Of a DNA stretch of 64,000 bases, positions 45,201-57,028 are shown piece after piece. Source of the DNA: Hsuehochloa calcarea (taxonomy: Eukaryota > Streptophyta > Magnoliopsida > Poales > Poaceae); contig CM070594.1 of assembly GCA_036346395.1 (NCBI GenBank), forward strand, positions 18,075,385 to 18,139,384. Direction: 5' to 3'. Position 1 is the stretch's first letter. Every line of letters starts with the position of its first letter. Both the position numbers and the translations under genes were made by a program. The notes below the pieces were generated by a model that was not told the DNA's origin, made no database searches, and saw only the letters and a list, made by a program, of their open reading frames with translations.

Positions 45201-45426
45201 TAGGAACTAGCAAATAAAATCCAAAAATTATGAGAAAATTCACACAAATTCTCTAAGATATTCTGGATTTAAATAAAATATTTGCAACTTAAAGTTGGTA
45301 ATGGATTTTGCAAATCAATTATTTTGGCTTTGAAATAATTAAGGAAATACTTTTAAATTTTTAGAAAATTCCACAAAAATAATTAAATTTATTTTTAAAT
45401 TGAAATTTGAAATTTGGGTTGTTACA
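42269..45426 (-). repeat. Element A 5' LTR (3158 bp)
   Basis: On the minus strand it begins TGTAACAACCC at 45426 and ends GGTTCGACA at 42269. Its length matches the solo LTR at 21592-24742 (3151 bp), with homologous ends. It contains CTATTCGAATAG at 42943-42954 and a GC-rich promoter-like zone at about 44160-45130, where open frames on both strands are not genes. The outer flank is TCTTT (45427-45431), equal to the flank at 11246-11250. Confidence 0.88.
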
Positions 45427-45431
45427 TCTTT

Positions 45432-47079
45432 GCATGATAGCTTTACTTGATGTCAGGATGCCTACTTGATATTTCTTGAGTGTTGTTGGGTGTTAGAATT
45501 TTAAGAGTGACTTTCTATAGATTTGAGTTTTGTTGCTTGATGTCAGGATGCCTCTGTGAATGATTTTATTCATGCACTTGTCAATGATTTTATTCATGCA
45601 TCCGTGAATGCCTCTGATTTGTCATGAAATGAGCGATTGAGAATTTTTTTCATACATCTATGAATGTAGTAGGCACAAATTAACATCTGTGAATCTGATT
45701 GTCATGATTTTTTCATGGGACAGTTATGTTGTTTCCCCTATACACATTTGACTTATCTACCCCCTCATAGTAGTATCTAAAGCTAATGTACAAAACTGAA
45801 TTAACATCTGTGTTGCATGTCTGGGGGAGGATTTTACTTGGAATTTTCTGAGATGACTTCCTGTGAGGCTTAAGGATTTGTGAATTTTCTTTGGTTTGGA
45901 AGGTGGAGATTCTGAAGGATGATTGGATGGAGATTCTGAACACAAAACTAAAGAGAAGAATCAAGATGGCTATCGTTCTTCAGGCTGCAGTGGTTCTAGC
46001 TTTCATGCTAGCTTGATATAGCAGTAGTGCTGTATACATTGGTAGTAACTTCAATTTTGTTTGGTTCATTTTAACATTAGTGATGTATATATTGGTAATT
46101 ACTCTAGTTGAATCGGTTAGAAGAGATGTTAATTATCGAGAGATGAGTCGAAAAGAGTCTACTCTTGTCATGAAACGAAGTGATTGATGATTTTTATCAC
46201 GCATCTGTTAAACCGTGAAAGTTCTGTTTGGTTTAATGCACGTTTGACCATTCTGATTGTTCCGTGAACCAAGTGATTGATGATTTTTTCCACGCATCTT
46301 TGAATTTGTGAATGTTTTGTTTGGTTTCAATGTACTTCACCTGATAATATATGTCCAATGTAGTACTGATATTATATGTTCAATGTACTACTGACAATTC
46401 TTCACCTGATTGCAAAATATCATCTTTGAATCGTTTATCCGTACAAATGAATTGTTAGTACAAATTCCATGTAACCAGCAATACAAATGAATTGTCAGTA
46501 CAAACGATTCAAAGAGATATCAGCAATACAAATGACCTGTAAAGAAAGCTAATGGTTTATCAGCAATCTAGCTAATGGTCAATTTGCATCAGCAATGGTT
46601 TATCAGATAATGGTTCAAAGATGCAATACAAATTGCCTAGATTGCTGACCTGTAAAGAAAGGTAATGGTTCATTTGTACTCTAGAAAATAATGATGGCCT
46701 CTAGCAGCTACTGCTTAGGAAAAATTACTTGAGAAGGAGTATTGTCTCAAGCTGAGAGCAAGACTGGGGTTTCTCACTTTTGGCAAGGCATGATGGAAGT
46801 TAAAAACATCAATGCCTTGGTTCAAATTTCAATGATGCATTTTGATGTCAAAGGTGCACAGGTGTAACATTGGTGCATTATTCTGGATTCAAATATCTTA
46901 TACACAATCAATGGTTGTGCGTCAATTCATTATTTGTCAACAATTGTAATCCATCATGAAGTGTAAATACAATATAACCTATCATTGTGTACAAATAAAA
47001 CATATATACATTCATATAGTCTAAACAAATATGGGGGGGGGGGGATTCTATAATTTGTGTACAAATACATAAGAGAAAG
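45432..47079. other. Non-genic stretch with short dispersed repeats
   Basis: No gene seen. CTTGATGTCAGGATGCCT occurs at 45446 and 45536. AATGATTTTATTCATGCA recurs at about 45557 and 45583, with looser copies (GATTTTTATCACGCATCTG, GATTTTTTCCACGCATCTTT) near 46190 and 46284. Poly-G of 12 lies at 47033-47044. Confidence 0.5.
46422..46518. repeat. Small foldback (MITE-like) element, about 97 bp
   Basis: The arm 46422-46444 (ATCTTTGAATCGTTT then ATCCGTAC) is the inverted partner of 46498-46518 (GTACAAACGATTCAAAGAGAT). Between them TACAAATGAATTGT(T/C)AGTA occurs twice in direct orientation (46442 and 46482, 40 bp apart). Confidence 0.6.
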
Positions 47080-47265
47080 ACGCAAATACAATTGAAGTAT
47101 TGCAACTAGCGGTAACATGTTCTATTTGCCTCTAATCCTCCCTCATATGGTTTTTGAAGCTAAACGCTTTCAACAGACAGCTTCAGATTCTTAGAGAAGC
47201 GGATTATCAGAGAATCAGGAGCAAAATCTGAAAAATAAGAATCTAGGGCTCTACTAAACAATATA
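47080..47265. mobile_element. Fragment related to the MITE at 9363-9745
   Basis: Shared blocks: ACAATTGAAGTATTGCA, CTATTTGCCTCTAATCCTCC, TCATATGGTTTTTGAA, AGAGAATCAG and AATCTGAAAAATAAGAATCT, in the same order as in 9550-9725. The ends are lost or diverged, and no target duplication is clear. Confidence 0.65.
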
Positions 47266-47601
47266 TTAGTGCCGTCTACAAATGATATTAAGAATTACTA
47301 TAGACAATAGGTATCTGTACCATTGTACACGCACTAAAGAAGCAGCCAGCTAGGATGGATGGTGCTACTGTTGGCCACAGTGTAATCATCAGCTGAGCCG
47401 TACACTGTTGCGTTGGGGGATCAGGCATGCGCATTTGTTACTCCTTTTAGGTCAGTTAGTTGGAAGGCAGGAAAATTAAGCTAAGCCTGGCTGGCTTGCT
47501 TGCACACCTTAACAAAGACACGAGTTTGGGGCAGGTTCAAAGTACGCAGCCGAAGAGCCGATCTAATCAAAAATCGCTTGCATGTTGGCGTAAACAATCT
47601 C

Positions 47602-47634
<33 letters not shown>
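47602..47634. repeat. Microsatellite (TG)n(AG)n
   Basis: A TG run followed directly by an AG run, about 400 bp upstream of the cyclophilin start. Confidence 0.9.
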
Positions 47635-48028
47635 TGCTTTCTTCAGAGTCAAACATTACAAAATTCAGAATCCCCTTTGGGCGAAGATGAACAAGGTATC
47701 GAGGGTGACAGATGATAGGTTGGGCTGCGGATTATTGGGTCGGACACTACACCAAACAACACGGGCTAAGAACTGAAGAAGCCCACATGCGTCGTCCAGC
47801 TTTGCAGCCCAGCCGCAAAACGATTCACTGAACCGCCCGAGGCCGACGCGGCAGGCACGAGCCCAGCGTTACAAAATACAGTGGCCGGTGCCCAACCCAC
47901 ACAACTCCGCCGCACGCGCACGGCGAGACCTACCAACACAACTCCGCCTCGGTCCGTTCACTCGTGCGTGCGCCCCCGCCCTCTCCTATCCGATTATCCA
48001 ACCCCAGTGGCCGGTGCCCAACTCCACC

Positions 48029-51000
48029 ATGGCGTGTCCGCCGGCCGTGTCCGCCCTCTCCGCCCTCGCACCGGCGCCGCACCACCACCACCTCGGCACC
48101 GCGGCCCGCAGCACCAGGGTACGCGGCGCGCGCCCGCTTCCCTCCGGCTCCGCCCGCGCCCTCAGGCTGGGCGCCCCCCGCCGCGCCGCCCTCGTCGTCC
48201 GTGCGGCGGCCGCAGAGGTGCGCACGCGTCCCGCGCTCCCCGAACCCTCGACCACATTACTGATGCGCGTTGGCGGTGCTCACTATCCATGCCGTCTGAT
48301 TTTGAACTTGTCTGCTGCTGCAGGGGGCCTTGGAGCTGCAGGCCAAGGTGACGAGCAAATGCTTCTTCGACGTCGAGATTGGCGGGGAGCCCGCGGGCCG
48401 GGTGGTCATCGGGCTCTTCGGCGAGGTCGTCCCCAAGACCGTCGACAACTTCCGCGCCTTGTGCACTGGTCGGCATGCTAATCGATCAGTACTCCTAATT
48501 ACCATTCTACTTCCTCTAACGTGTACAGCAAATTCGTAGGAGTTGCTAGTGTCAGCACAATGTGCCTGGTAGTATATATCTGGACTCAGGCATTGCATGT
48601 CTTACTTTATTTTATTTTTTTGGGTTGGCGCAGGAGAGAAAGAGTACGGGTACAAGGGCTGCTCCTTCCACCGAATCATCAAGGATTTCATGATTCAGGG
48701 TGGGGACTTCCAGAACAACAATGTAAGTAATAGTATCTTTTCCTGAAAATTAGCCAGCCCACCACTTCATTCCACACTGTTCACCGTCTGATTGTGCACC
48801 GAGTATCAAATTATCAATTCGTGGACAAGCAATTTGTCAGGTTCTCGATTGTGCTAGGTGGGCGTTTATCTAGCATTCTTCCATCCGTTTACTTGTAGGG
48901 TGCACCAAGGTCTCTAATTCAGAATTTCAGATGTGTTTCCCAATTAAATTGTTCAAATCTGAAGAAAACTCCTGGCATCTCCTCAGATTTTTCCCCCTTG
49001 TCCCTTTGAAATTAACTCAGGCTGTACTTTAATTTCGTCAAGTCAACTTAAGAATGGGATAGTAGAAATAGAAATAGAGGTTCCCATTCAATGCCATTGC
49101 TCAAACTAGTACGTTTATGTTGGGATCCCGGATCACTGAATCCGAACCCTTTGTGTATTATGAACTAGCCCTATGATTAGTAGCTAGTTCACACAGTTGC
49201 AATATTGATGAAATTATATCCGTACAGCAAAATATCTAAGAAGCAGACAAATTAATATTACTGAGTAGCAAAATGACCTTAAGGTCAAGGTTTACAGATT
49301 TTGCCACGTAGGGCTTAAGACAACAGAGTAACTTGCAGTGGAAAGAAACAACTCGTGGTAGCTATCCGACATACCCACACGTAATCGAGTGGAGAACACA
49401 TCTTAGTTCGTATAGTCTTCAAAAGTACTCCTCTTCATAGAATTCTGAGTTCCTTTTTCTTTTTCGGTGACTAATCAACAAATGGTGTATAGCTATGAGT
49501 ATATAAAGTACTTAGCAAGTCGTAGGGAAATGTATGCAAATATTATTCATGCAAGGCTCGACAAGTATATCTTTATGGCTATTTTGCATAAAGTAATATT
49601 GAAAATAAATACAGTAAATAGATTGAAGAGTATAATTTAAAAGATTAAGTACATAAGTAAACAAGTTCTTTGAAACAACTAGTGGACACACTGTTCACTT
49701 TCCAAACCATAAATCAAAACTAACCACTCCAATCCCAACCAAACCATTCCAATATTTTATAAAAATCTACCCCTCATGTGAAATCACCCGACATTATCCA
49801 TAACCGAAGACACGGCTATTCGAATAGTTTTTAACACTCTGCAGAGGTTGTACAACTTAACCCATAAGAAATAATTATCTTGATAAAAACACATGTTTTC
49901 TTAGACACGTGAATCAAGGAGAGACTATCACAAGGCTTTTACAAAGTTCTGCTTTGACTCGGTTCTACTCGCTAAGGCTTCGCCACCCTGGCCCCCTCTT
50001 GCGCCATAATCAACCAAAACAGAATCGACTCAAAACATTGCTAATTAGTTGGTCAGGTTCACCCCATAAATAGACTTGTAGTTGTGCGACAAGGCTCAGA
50101 TTAATGACGTATAAAGTTGTAAGTTGAGTCCTTACTCCTTAGTGATTACTCAAGCGAGACAACAACATTCCAAAATCATCCTCTTTACTGCACGATCACT
50201 CGGCCGAGTATAAATCATTTATGGTTCAATCCTGACCAAATGACAACCCTTACCATGACACAATAACTTTTAATGACAGTGGCAACACCACAATTCCATA
50301 TTTCATTAAGTCAAATTTAATCATATGAGCATATGATCGGGAATCCCATCATATGGCTAAAGCATGACTAAGCATATACGATACCCAAGTTGGTACTAAA
50401 ATATGCCTAACTAAAATTAACCCAACCTATGGTGTCCAAGGGTACATGTCATTGTTGACAATTAAGTATTTAACTATTCCCGAAAGCAGTTATTATAAAA
50501 CTATCAATGCATGTTGATATAAAAAACAATATATATTTTTTTTAAAAAAAATGGGTACAAAATGATCAAAGGTCTACGACTTGCCTTCGTTGAAGGTTTA
50601 AGATGCTTCGGCAGATGGTTCCAGGAATTCTTCAGAAAAATCAGAATCTACACGTACGAAAAGAGCCAAATAAATACAACAAATCCAAATAAAATACAAG
50701 AAATTACCAAATTAGTAGCGAAAGAAAGAGGCTAAATTTAGAAATAAGAATCGACGGAATCAGAGTTCGTATGAAGGAGAACGAAAATTCGGAAGTTTGC
50801 GCTCACATAAAATATAGAAAATAGGAAGGAGAAAAATTCAAACGAACATGTTGATTTCGGTTTTCTTTACAGAGAACAAGGATTAAAGAAGTGACTGATT
50901 TGAGGACCCCACATGGAGGTGAGAGAGAGAGTTGGAAAGAGGAAGGAGGATGTGTATGACAAAGGGGATCCACAAGTCATTGGGCTAAGCTGTTGCTTCT

Positions 51001-54000
51001 TCTTAGGAAACTCCAGAGAGCAACACAGGGGTGACGCCGGGAAACTAGCAAAATGGAACTCCGCAAGCGAGACGGTTCCAACGGTGGTGGTGGCATTGCC
51101 GGCAGAGGTTTGGCGTGCAAAACGGCGTCGGGGTGCAAGGAAGTGACGGTGCTCCGGTGAAAGCGAGGGGAGCACGGCATAGAACGTCGCGAGGAGAATC
51201 CAACAGTAGTGACGATGTCACTGGGGAATGGTTGATGGCGGTGGGAACAGCGGTGGAAGGCAGTTCGGCCGACGACGGGAGAATCGCGTTCATGGCCAGG
51301 AGAAAGCGAGGGAAGGGATGAAACTCTGGCGATGGAAGGAGGTGACCAAGAGGCACGCCGCGACGCGAGTGGCGCAGCAAATGGATGACCGGAGAGGGAG
51401 AACAGGGAAGGTGGCGCACGGCTGGCAGCGGGGAGATGGTGGCGCCGTTAAGCTGGGGGTGCTTTTGGGGAAAAGGAAAGGAGCACGATGTAAAACGTCG
51501 CGAGGCGAAGCTAATGGCAGTGACGACGTCGCCGGGGGATCAATAGCGGCGGCAGAACGCGAGGAAGATGGTGCTTCGGCCGGTGGTGGAAAAGCTTCGT
51601 TTGCGGCGAGGAGAGAGCGAGAGAGAGGGGCGAACTTCGGGGATAGGAAGAGGAAGCTGAGGGGCACGTCGTGATGTGTGTGGCGCAGCAAAGCGATCGC
51701 CGGAGAGGGAGAACAGAGAGGTTGTAGCTTACTGCTGGTTTTGGAGGAGGAAGAAGAAAGCACGGCAGCGAGCTTCGGTGGAGCTTGCGGAGGAAGAAGA
51801 GAGGGAGGGAGAGGGAGGAGGGGAGAAAGCATAGCAACGGGCGGCGCGGCATGGGGGTGGCCTGCTGGCACCAGGGCATGGGCGTGGTAGGCGTTATGGG
51901 AGAGCAACGGGATTCCAGGGGATGGCGCAAGCATGGCCGACATGGTGAAAAGGGTGCTGGGCATGGTGCAGGTCCTCTCAGAAGAAGATGACAGGAAAAA
52001 CATAGGAGAGAGAAAAGAAAAAGGAAAGGGAAAAAGAAAATCCGAAAATAAAATAAATTCAAAAATTTCAAGAAAATTTTATAAAATACTTTGGAACTGA
52101 AAAGACCAAATAAAATACTTTTAGATTTATTTGAAGTTTATTTTAATTAATTAAAATGTTTTTCCTTCAGAAATTCAATTTCAGCTTTAAATTAAACCAA
52201 TAAAATCCAAATGATTATTTTTATTTTTAAAGCTTCAAGAGAAATCCCCACTTTAAATTAAAATTTGCTACAAACGAAATAACTTTCGGGAAAACAGAAA
52301 AGAAATAACTTAAATTGAACTCCAAGAGAATAGCAAAAGAATTGGAGAAAATCCAATAAACTCATTTTGAATTTAATTAAAGTTTGGTTTAATCGTTTAA
52401 AATGTTTTCATTTTTGGAAGTTTCAATTTAAGCTTTAATTAATTTAATAAACTTCAAATGGTTCATTTTATTTCTAAAGCTTTAAAAAGACTCGGAAATA
52501 CGGGAAATATGAAAATAAATAAAAAAGAACTCCACGGAAAAACAACTGGGTCTTGGAAAAAGGAATTACAAGAAAAATCTAGAAAAGCAAGTAAAACAAA
52601 TTTTATTTAATTGGAGTTGGATTTACTCACATTAAATTGTTTTTAATTTATGAAATTTCAAATTAAGCTTTAACAATTTAGGAAAAATCAGATGATTATT
52701 TTTATTTTGAAAATTTCAAAAAGGCCTAAAAAAATTGGGATGTTACAGTTTAACGAGAGGAAATGATCTGGGTCTTCAACAAAGGACCCTTGACATACTT
52801 GGTTTACGCACCATGGATAGCTCCAAAATATATGGCATAATCTACTATCATTTTTTAGCAAGGGTGTTACCGGTTATCATACCAGCCACATGTTTATTGA
52901 TATTGGGGTTGAGGGAATGCATTGCACTATACCCTATCCCCTGCAGCATATGGAGTCTTCCACAACCCCTGGGGTTCGTAAGTCGTGTGGTGGCTCTTGG
53001 ATTATTTGTTTATGTTGTTGTCTAGGACAGGTTTATTATTATTATTATAGGGAAATGGCTAGAACAGGCTTGCGGAGCAGCTATTTTGCCATTAACTCCT
53101 AGTGAGCATTGCCTCATCCATTGACTTGGTCTATCATTCTATCCTAAAAAACACTGTGGAAGGGCATCTGATTATCTGTGTTCCATCACCCAACGTCTAT
53201 TCTCTACAATTGATGGAAATTAGTTGAACATTGTGTACATAATATAGTGCAATACAGCTCCCCTTGCGCAACCTGTAAATTCTCTTCATTGTTAATCATA
53301 CTCTAGGCGTGTGTGTAGCTACTCCTTGTCCCTTCCCTTTAATTTCCACCAAATGATAACCTTTCCTTATGACAAGCTAGCTGATAAATCTACAATACAA
53401 CAGTTTACCAGGCCACATGGTACAGAAAGTCTCCATTTGGATTTTTTTTTTACATACTTGCTCCCTTGACGGGGTTGCTCATTGGTTAAGCTGATATTCC
53501 TTTTTTTCCTTTTTTGAGTCACAATGCTTAGAGAAGCTACCAATGGCAATAATAACAGAATTTGAACAATCAGAATGCTTAAACAGATAACACAAGATTG
53601 GCCATAGGGTACAGGTTACAGTAGTTGGGCAAAGGACATGTTTAATTGCAACATTATAGTATTTGTGTTTTATGTGGATTGAGGAGTAAAAGTATGAATA
53701 TGAAGGATGAAAATGTAACTTCTCTGATCTAAGTAACATGGAATCAAATCAATAAGCTGACTATCGGTGGGGTAGGGAACCATCTCATACCATTGATGCA
53801 GGTAAGCAAAGGCTGACACTGCCTACTTCGTAGTTCAGGCCTTCAGGGAAGTATTACAATGTTCCGATAGACTACAAACGAATTGTCAAAGGGGCAGAAA
53901 AGCACCTCATCAAAGACAAAGCAACCTTCACCCTAGTCTAGTTTTGAAGTTTGGTGATCGGTGATGTGTTTGTCAGCACACACTTGTAGCTTGAAGGTCT

Positions 54001-55643
54001 TTTCACTTATTAAGTGCTAAGCTGTTACTGGTGACCACAGGGTACTGGTGGGAGGAGTATTTATGGTGAATGCTTTGATGATGAAAATTTTACATGTAAG
54101 TGATTCGATACTGAATATTGTCTTCGATGTGTACTTTCCACTCTATTATCTTGCACTGTTGCATTTCATTTGGAAAGTGCTGGTAGTTATTATGGTACCA
54201 TTAAGTTAAATAAAAGTTTGTTTTTGGGTAAACCTCCTCTGTTTAGTTGTCACTTATTCACTGGTCTATTGTTATTGTGAGAAAAATAGTTTTGCATGCT
54301 TTGGTTAATTTCCTGCTTACGTGTTCCTCACAAGTATTGTTTACACGGAGTCATGGACAGTACAAGGTGGGCTAACAAATTCTCTATATGAATTACTCCA
54401 ATACATAAATTTAATAACTGGAACAAATTTTGTAGTACATCTGATTTTCAAGACTGAAATTTCATTGATTTGCAAAATGTGGGAGTGCTTGGTGCCAGTT
54501 CAGTAGTTGTTAAATCGAAAATGTTGTTTTAATTACCCTTTCTTCAGTAAAGCATGTTGGTCCTGGTGTACTAAGCATGGCGAATGCTGGCCCTGACACA
54601 AACGGAAGTCAGTTTTTCATTTGCACTGTGAAGGTAAGAAATTCCTATTTTTCACTAGGACACAAATATTTTTGGTCCACACAAATATTTTGGTTCACTA
54701 TTTTCTCTACCAGGACATCCTAAATTTTCCAGCACTGCCAAACTATGAGCTTCAAAGCCATGTGGTAACCTAGATGTTATGTTTATTAAGTCTTAAAAGA
54801 GTATTAGGAAAAATTATGATTCCGGATCCTAGCCTAAAACTTTAGCCCTTCAACGCAGAACTTCCTAAATACCTGTTTGGCGGATTGTCTAGGCCCACGA
54901 AAGCATGTAGACATTAGTTAGCAATTGATGGTACTTAAATTCTGTCTCTAAATATATTGTTTGTCTTAATCAAATTGTCCTAATCACTGCAAAAGTCCAA
55001 ATTGTACCATTTTAGTCCAAATTGTACCATTTTTATCATCATCTTATTTGGAACTTCGGTTTGTATTACCTACTGATTTTCCTTACAGTTGTTGGGTCTG
55101 TTTATATATATATATATATATAATTCCAACATCACCTTCCACATTTCTTTATGTATCCCACAATTCAGTAAAAGTTTATTTATATTCTCCAATTCATTGC
55201 ATATGTAAAGTCATCACATCATTTTCAGCCTAATAACAAATATGGGATTGGTAATGTATGTATCAATGTATGAACAAAACAATGTGCAAGAGATTATATC
55301 TTTCTAGATGGGATAGGATAATTCATCTTGAATGAATTATTCCCAACCCAAACAAGTCCTCGGAATTTATTTTTCTTTTTATATAAGCATTTAGTAAGAA
55401 CTTTATATAAGCATTTAGTAAGAACCTGGTGTAGTGATGTTGAGGTTTTATTGGCTCTTGACACTCAAAGAATAAAATGCTTCTCAGACGCCATGGTTGG
55501 ACAACCGTCACGTTGTGTTTGGACATGTCATGGAGGGTATGGACGTTGTGAAGAAGCTTGAATCGCAAGAAACCAGCAGGTCCGATGTTCCAAAGCAGCC
55601 TTGTAGAATCGTGAATTGTGGTGAGCTGCCCTTGGACGGCTGA
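48029..55643 (+). CDS. CYP20-3: Chloroplast peptidyl-prolyl cis-trans isomerase (cyclophilin, CYP20-3/ROC4-like), 6 exons
   Basis: Coding exons 48029-48217, 48324-48468, 48634-48722, 54041-54095, 54548-54633 and 55488-55643 have GT-AG borders and join to 720 nt, 239 residues plus TGA. The start ATG has a strong context (CCACCATGG). Residues 1-60 are rich in Ala/Ser/Arg without acids, a typical plastid transit peptide. The isomerase domain follows from about residue 68 (AKVTSKCFFDVEIGG). All active-site residues aligned to cyclophilin A are present: Arg125, Phe130, Gln133 (FHRIIKDFMIQGGDF), Trp191 and His196. The C-terminus CRIVNCGELPLDG and the body resemble Arabidopsis CYP20-3 more than CYP20-2, so a stromal enzyme that speeds proline isomerisation in folding and redox signalling is likely. 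Cys residues at 76, 110, 121, 152, 185, 227 and 232 include candidates for the regulatory disulfides known in that protein. Intron 3 is 5.3 kb because of a solo LTR. The ortholog name is inferred. Confidence 0.92.
49118..52747 (-). mobile_element. Solo LTR of the element A family in cyclophilin intron 3 (3630 bp, antisense)
   Basis: Plus-strand ends are TGTTGGGATCCCGG (49118) and GGGATGTTACA (52747), flanked by a perfect GTTTA duplication (49113-49117 and 52748-52752). The palindrome CTATTCGAATAG lies at 49816-49827, followed by ACACTCTGCAGAGG as in the other copies. No internal genes remain, so it is a solo LTR from LTR-LTR recombination. It is about 480 bp longer than its relatives, partly through a 311-bp duplication. 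Large open frames at 50867-52071 on both strands are LTR sequence. Confidence 0.88.
51171..51792. repeat. Tandem duplication of 311 bp inside the solo LTR
   Basis: AGCACGGCAT at 51171 pairs with AGCACGATGT at 51482. AACGTCGCGAGG follows in both, and GGCGCAGCAAA at 51371 and 51682, all 311 bp apart. The copies are about 75-80% alike by eye. Confidence 0.75.
52753..54040 (+). other. Rest of cyclophilin intron 3
   Basis: No gene or repeat recognised. The intron ends in CTGGTGACCACAG before exon 4. Together with 48723-49117 it suggests an ancestral intron of about 1.7 kb. Confidence 0.6.
55103..55122. repeat. Microsatellite (TA)n in cyclophilin intron 5
   Basis: About ten TA units following TGTTTA. 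Confidence 0.9.
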
Positions 55644-57028
55644 GCAAGTCAATGGCTCAGTGCTCAGGTTTACCGGACATATCCCTCTTTTTCTCTGTGC
55701 GGAATACTTGAATCTCAAGAGAGGGTTACTTGAATGTCATTCAGCTAGTCAATTTAAGCATAGGATACCTATGAGGCCTTGTTTCATGAGTGTAATGTAG
55801 ATTCAGGCAAGTTAAGAGTATTATGAGCGAAATTGAAATCCTGTTGTTGAGATTGAAACATGAGTTACTCTTGTTGGCCAATGAAATAGATTAAAGTCCA
55901 TTTGGTAGCAACACTTGCATTGAAACTGCAAAACTATTGCGGTGCGTGTGCCTCCATACTATTGGTTTTTATGCAGAGCTCGGCACATGCCAATCATGTA
56001 ATATGAATAGGTCAAAGTAAGAGCTGCTCAAAATGGTTATAATCCCAAGCTCTCATTTCTGAAATATGCTTTGTAATTCAAGTTAAAAATTGTTGTTGCG
56101 TAGAAGACACGACAAGCACGTCCCCTTTATCATTGTTTTGCTGTGCTTGAATCCAGAAAGCCGCTTCAAGTTTAGCTCAGTATTTGCATTTCAGACATGT
56201 TAGGAAAAAAGAAACAAATGAAGAACCTCAATCCATCTAATAGGCGTATAAATGTCTGCTTGGGAAAAAAAAGGAAATCGCGAAATGCATAAACAAGATT
56301 AATGGACTACAAAACCACACATAACATTCTTCTAGAAACCTTTTTGCGTGAATCTTTTCCCTTTTTTCTCTTTTCTTTTGTTCTTCGAGATTTAATTTTC
56401 TCTTTTCCTTTGTTCTTCGAGATTTATTTTTCTCTTTTCCTTTGTGTAGTACAAAAGCATAAATGAAGCCCGATAGGGTAAAGCAGCTGGCTGGGTGTCC
56501 TTGCTCCCCCAGTGGCCCAAGATCACCACACCCGTTCTCGAAACCTTTCTCTGCTGCTGCCTTCACTCGCACTCCTATAACGATGCAAATGCAAACGCAA
56601 ACGCACACTGCTACATGACATGCTCGTGTCTCCGGTGGCCCGCACCCCGCCGGCCGCGGCGAAAACACACGGTCCACGGCCCCACACAAAATCAAGCCCG
56701 GAGACCATATACCCTACACAGCTAGCTAGCTACCTTCCTAATCCTAACCAATCCACATGCTTGCTTGCTAGTAACCAATGCCTAATTGCTACCATGAGCA
56801 CATGCTTAATTATTTCTGGACCCTATGTACAGTGGTAACAAACACATGTTTATTCCCAGACACAAGTCAGGGAGGAGATCGATGTGCGTACGTGCACGCG
56901 AACTAATGCCGAATAAAGAAAACTAGTACTGCTTGTATTTGTATCTTGCTTTCTTGCGTTCGTGGTGTACATGTTACGTTGGTCTCCGACGGCGACGCTG
57001 CTTGGAGCTGATCGTATGGATCAATCAA
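55644..57028. other. Intergenic region between two convergent genes
   Basis: Holds the cyclophilin 3' UTR (AATGAA-type signals near 55880 are candidates only) and, on the other strand, the 3' UTR of the next gene. A C/T-rich tract with TTTGTTCTTCGAGATTTA repeated at 56379 and 56412 lies in the middle. No further gene is supported. Confidence 0.55.

Larger units (their letters stand above)
11246..45431 (-). mobile_element. Element A: chromodomain Gypsy retrotransposon (RIRE3/RIRE8-like), host of nested inserts
   Basis: Both outer ends carry the 5-bp duplication TCTTT (11246-11250 and 45427-45431). On the minus strand the order is 5' LTR 45426-42269, tRNA-Met-type primer site, leader, gag, protease, RT, RNase H, [element C], integrase, [element B], integrase C-terminus with chromodomain, truncated 3' LTR 11869-11251. 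Chromodomain Gypsy elements (Tekay/Del group) have exactly this order. After removing B and C plus one target copy each, the integrase frame continues across both insertion points. The element is dead: the gag start is ATA, there is a nonsense codon in gag, the protease motif is lost, frameshifts occur in pol, and most of the 3' LTR is deleted. Confidence 0.85.

Noticed and set aside
42889..45426. Separate solo LTR beside element A
   Set aside because: Its length plus 42269-42888 equals a full LTR of the family (3158 against 3151 bp), it ends in the element A primer site, and the TCTTT flank pairs with 11246-11250. It is the 5' LTR of A.
47888..48028. Upstream start for the cyclophilin
   Set aside because: The frame is open but contains no ATG before 48029, and 48029 has a strong plant start context and begins a normal transit peptide.
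50867..52071. Long frames of 148-237 residues on both strands in the cyclophilin intron
   Set aside because: GC-rich LTR sequence with low-complexity Pro/Ser or Gly/Arg translations, plus a 311-bp duplication; no conserved motif.
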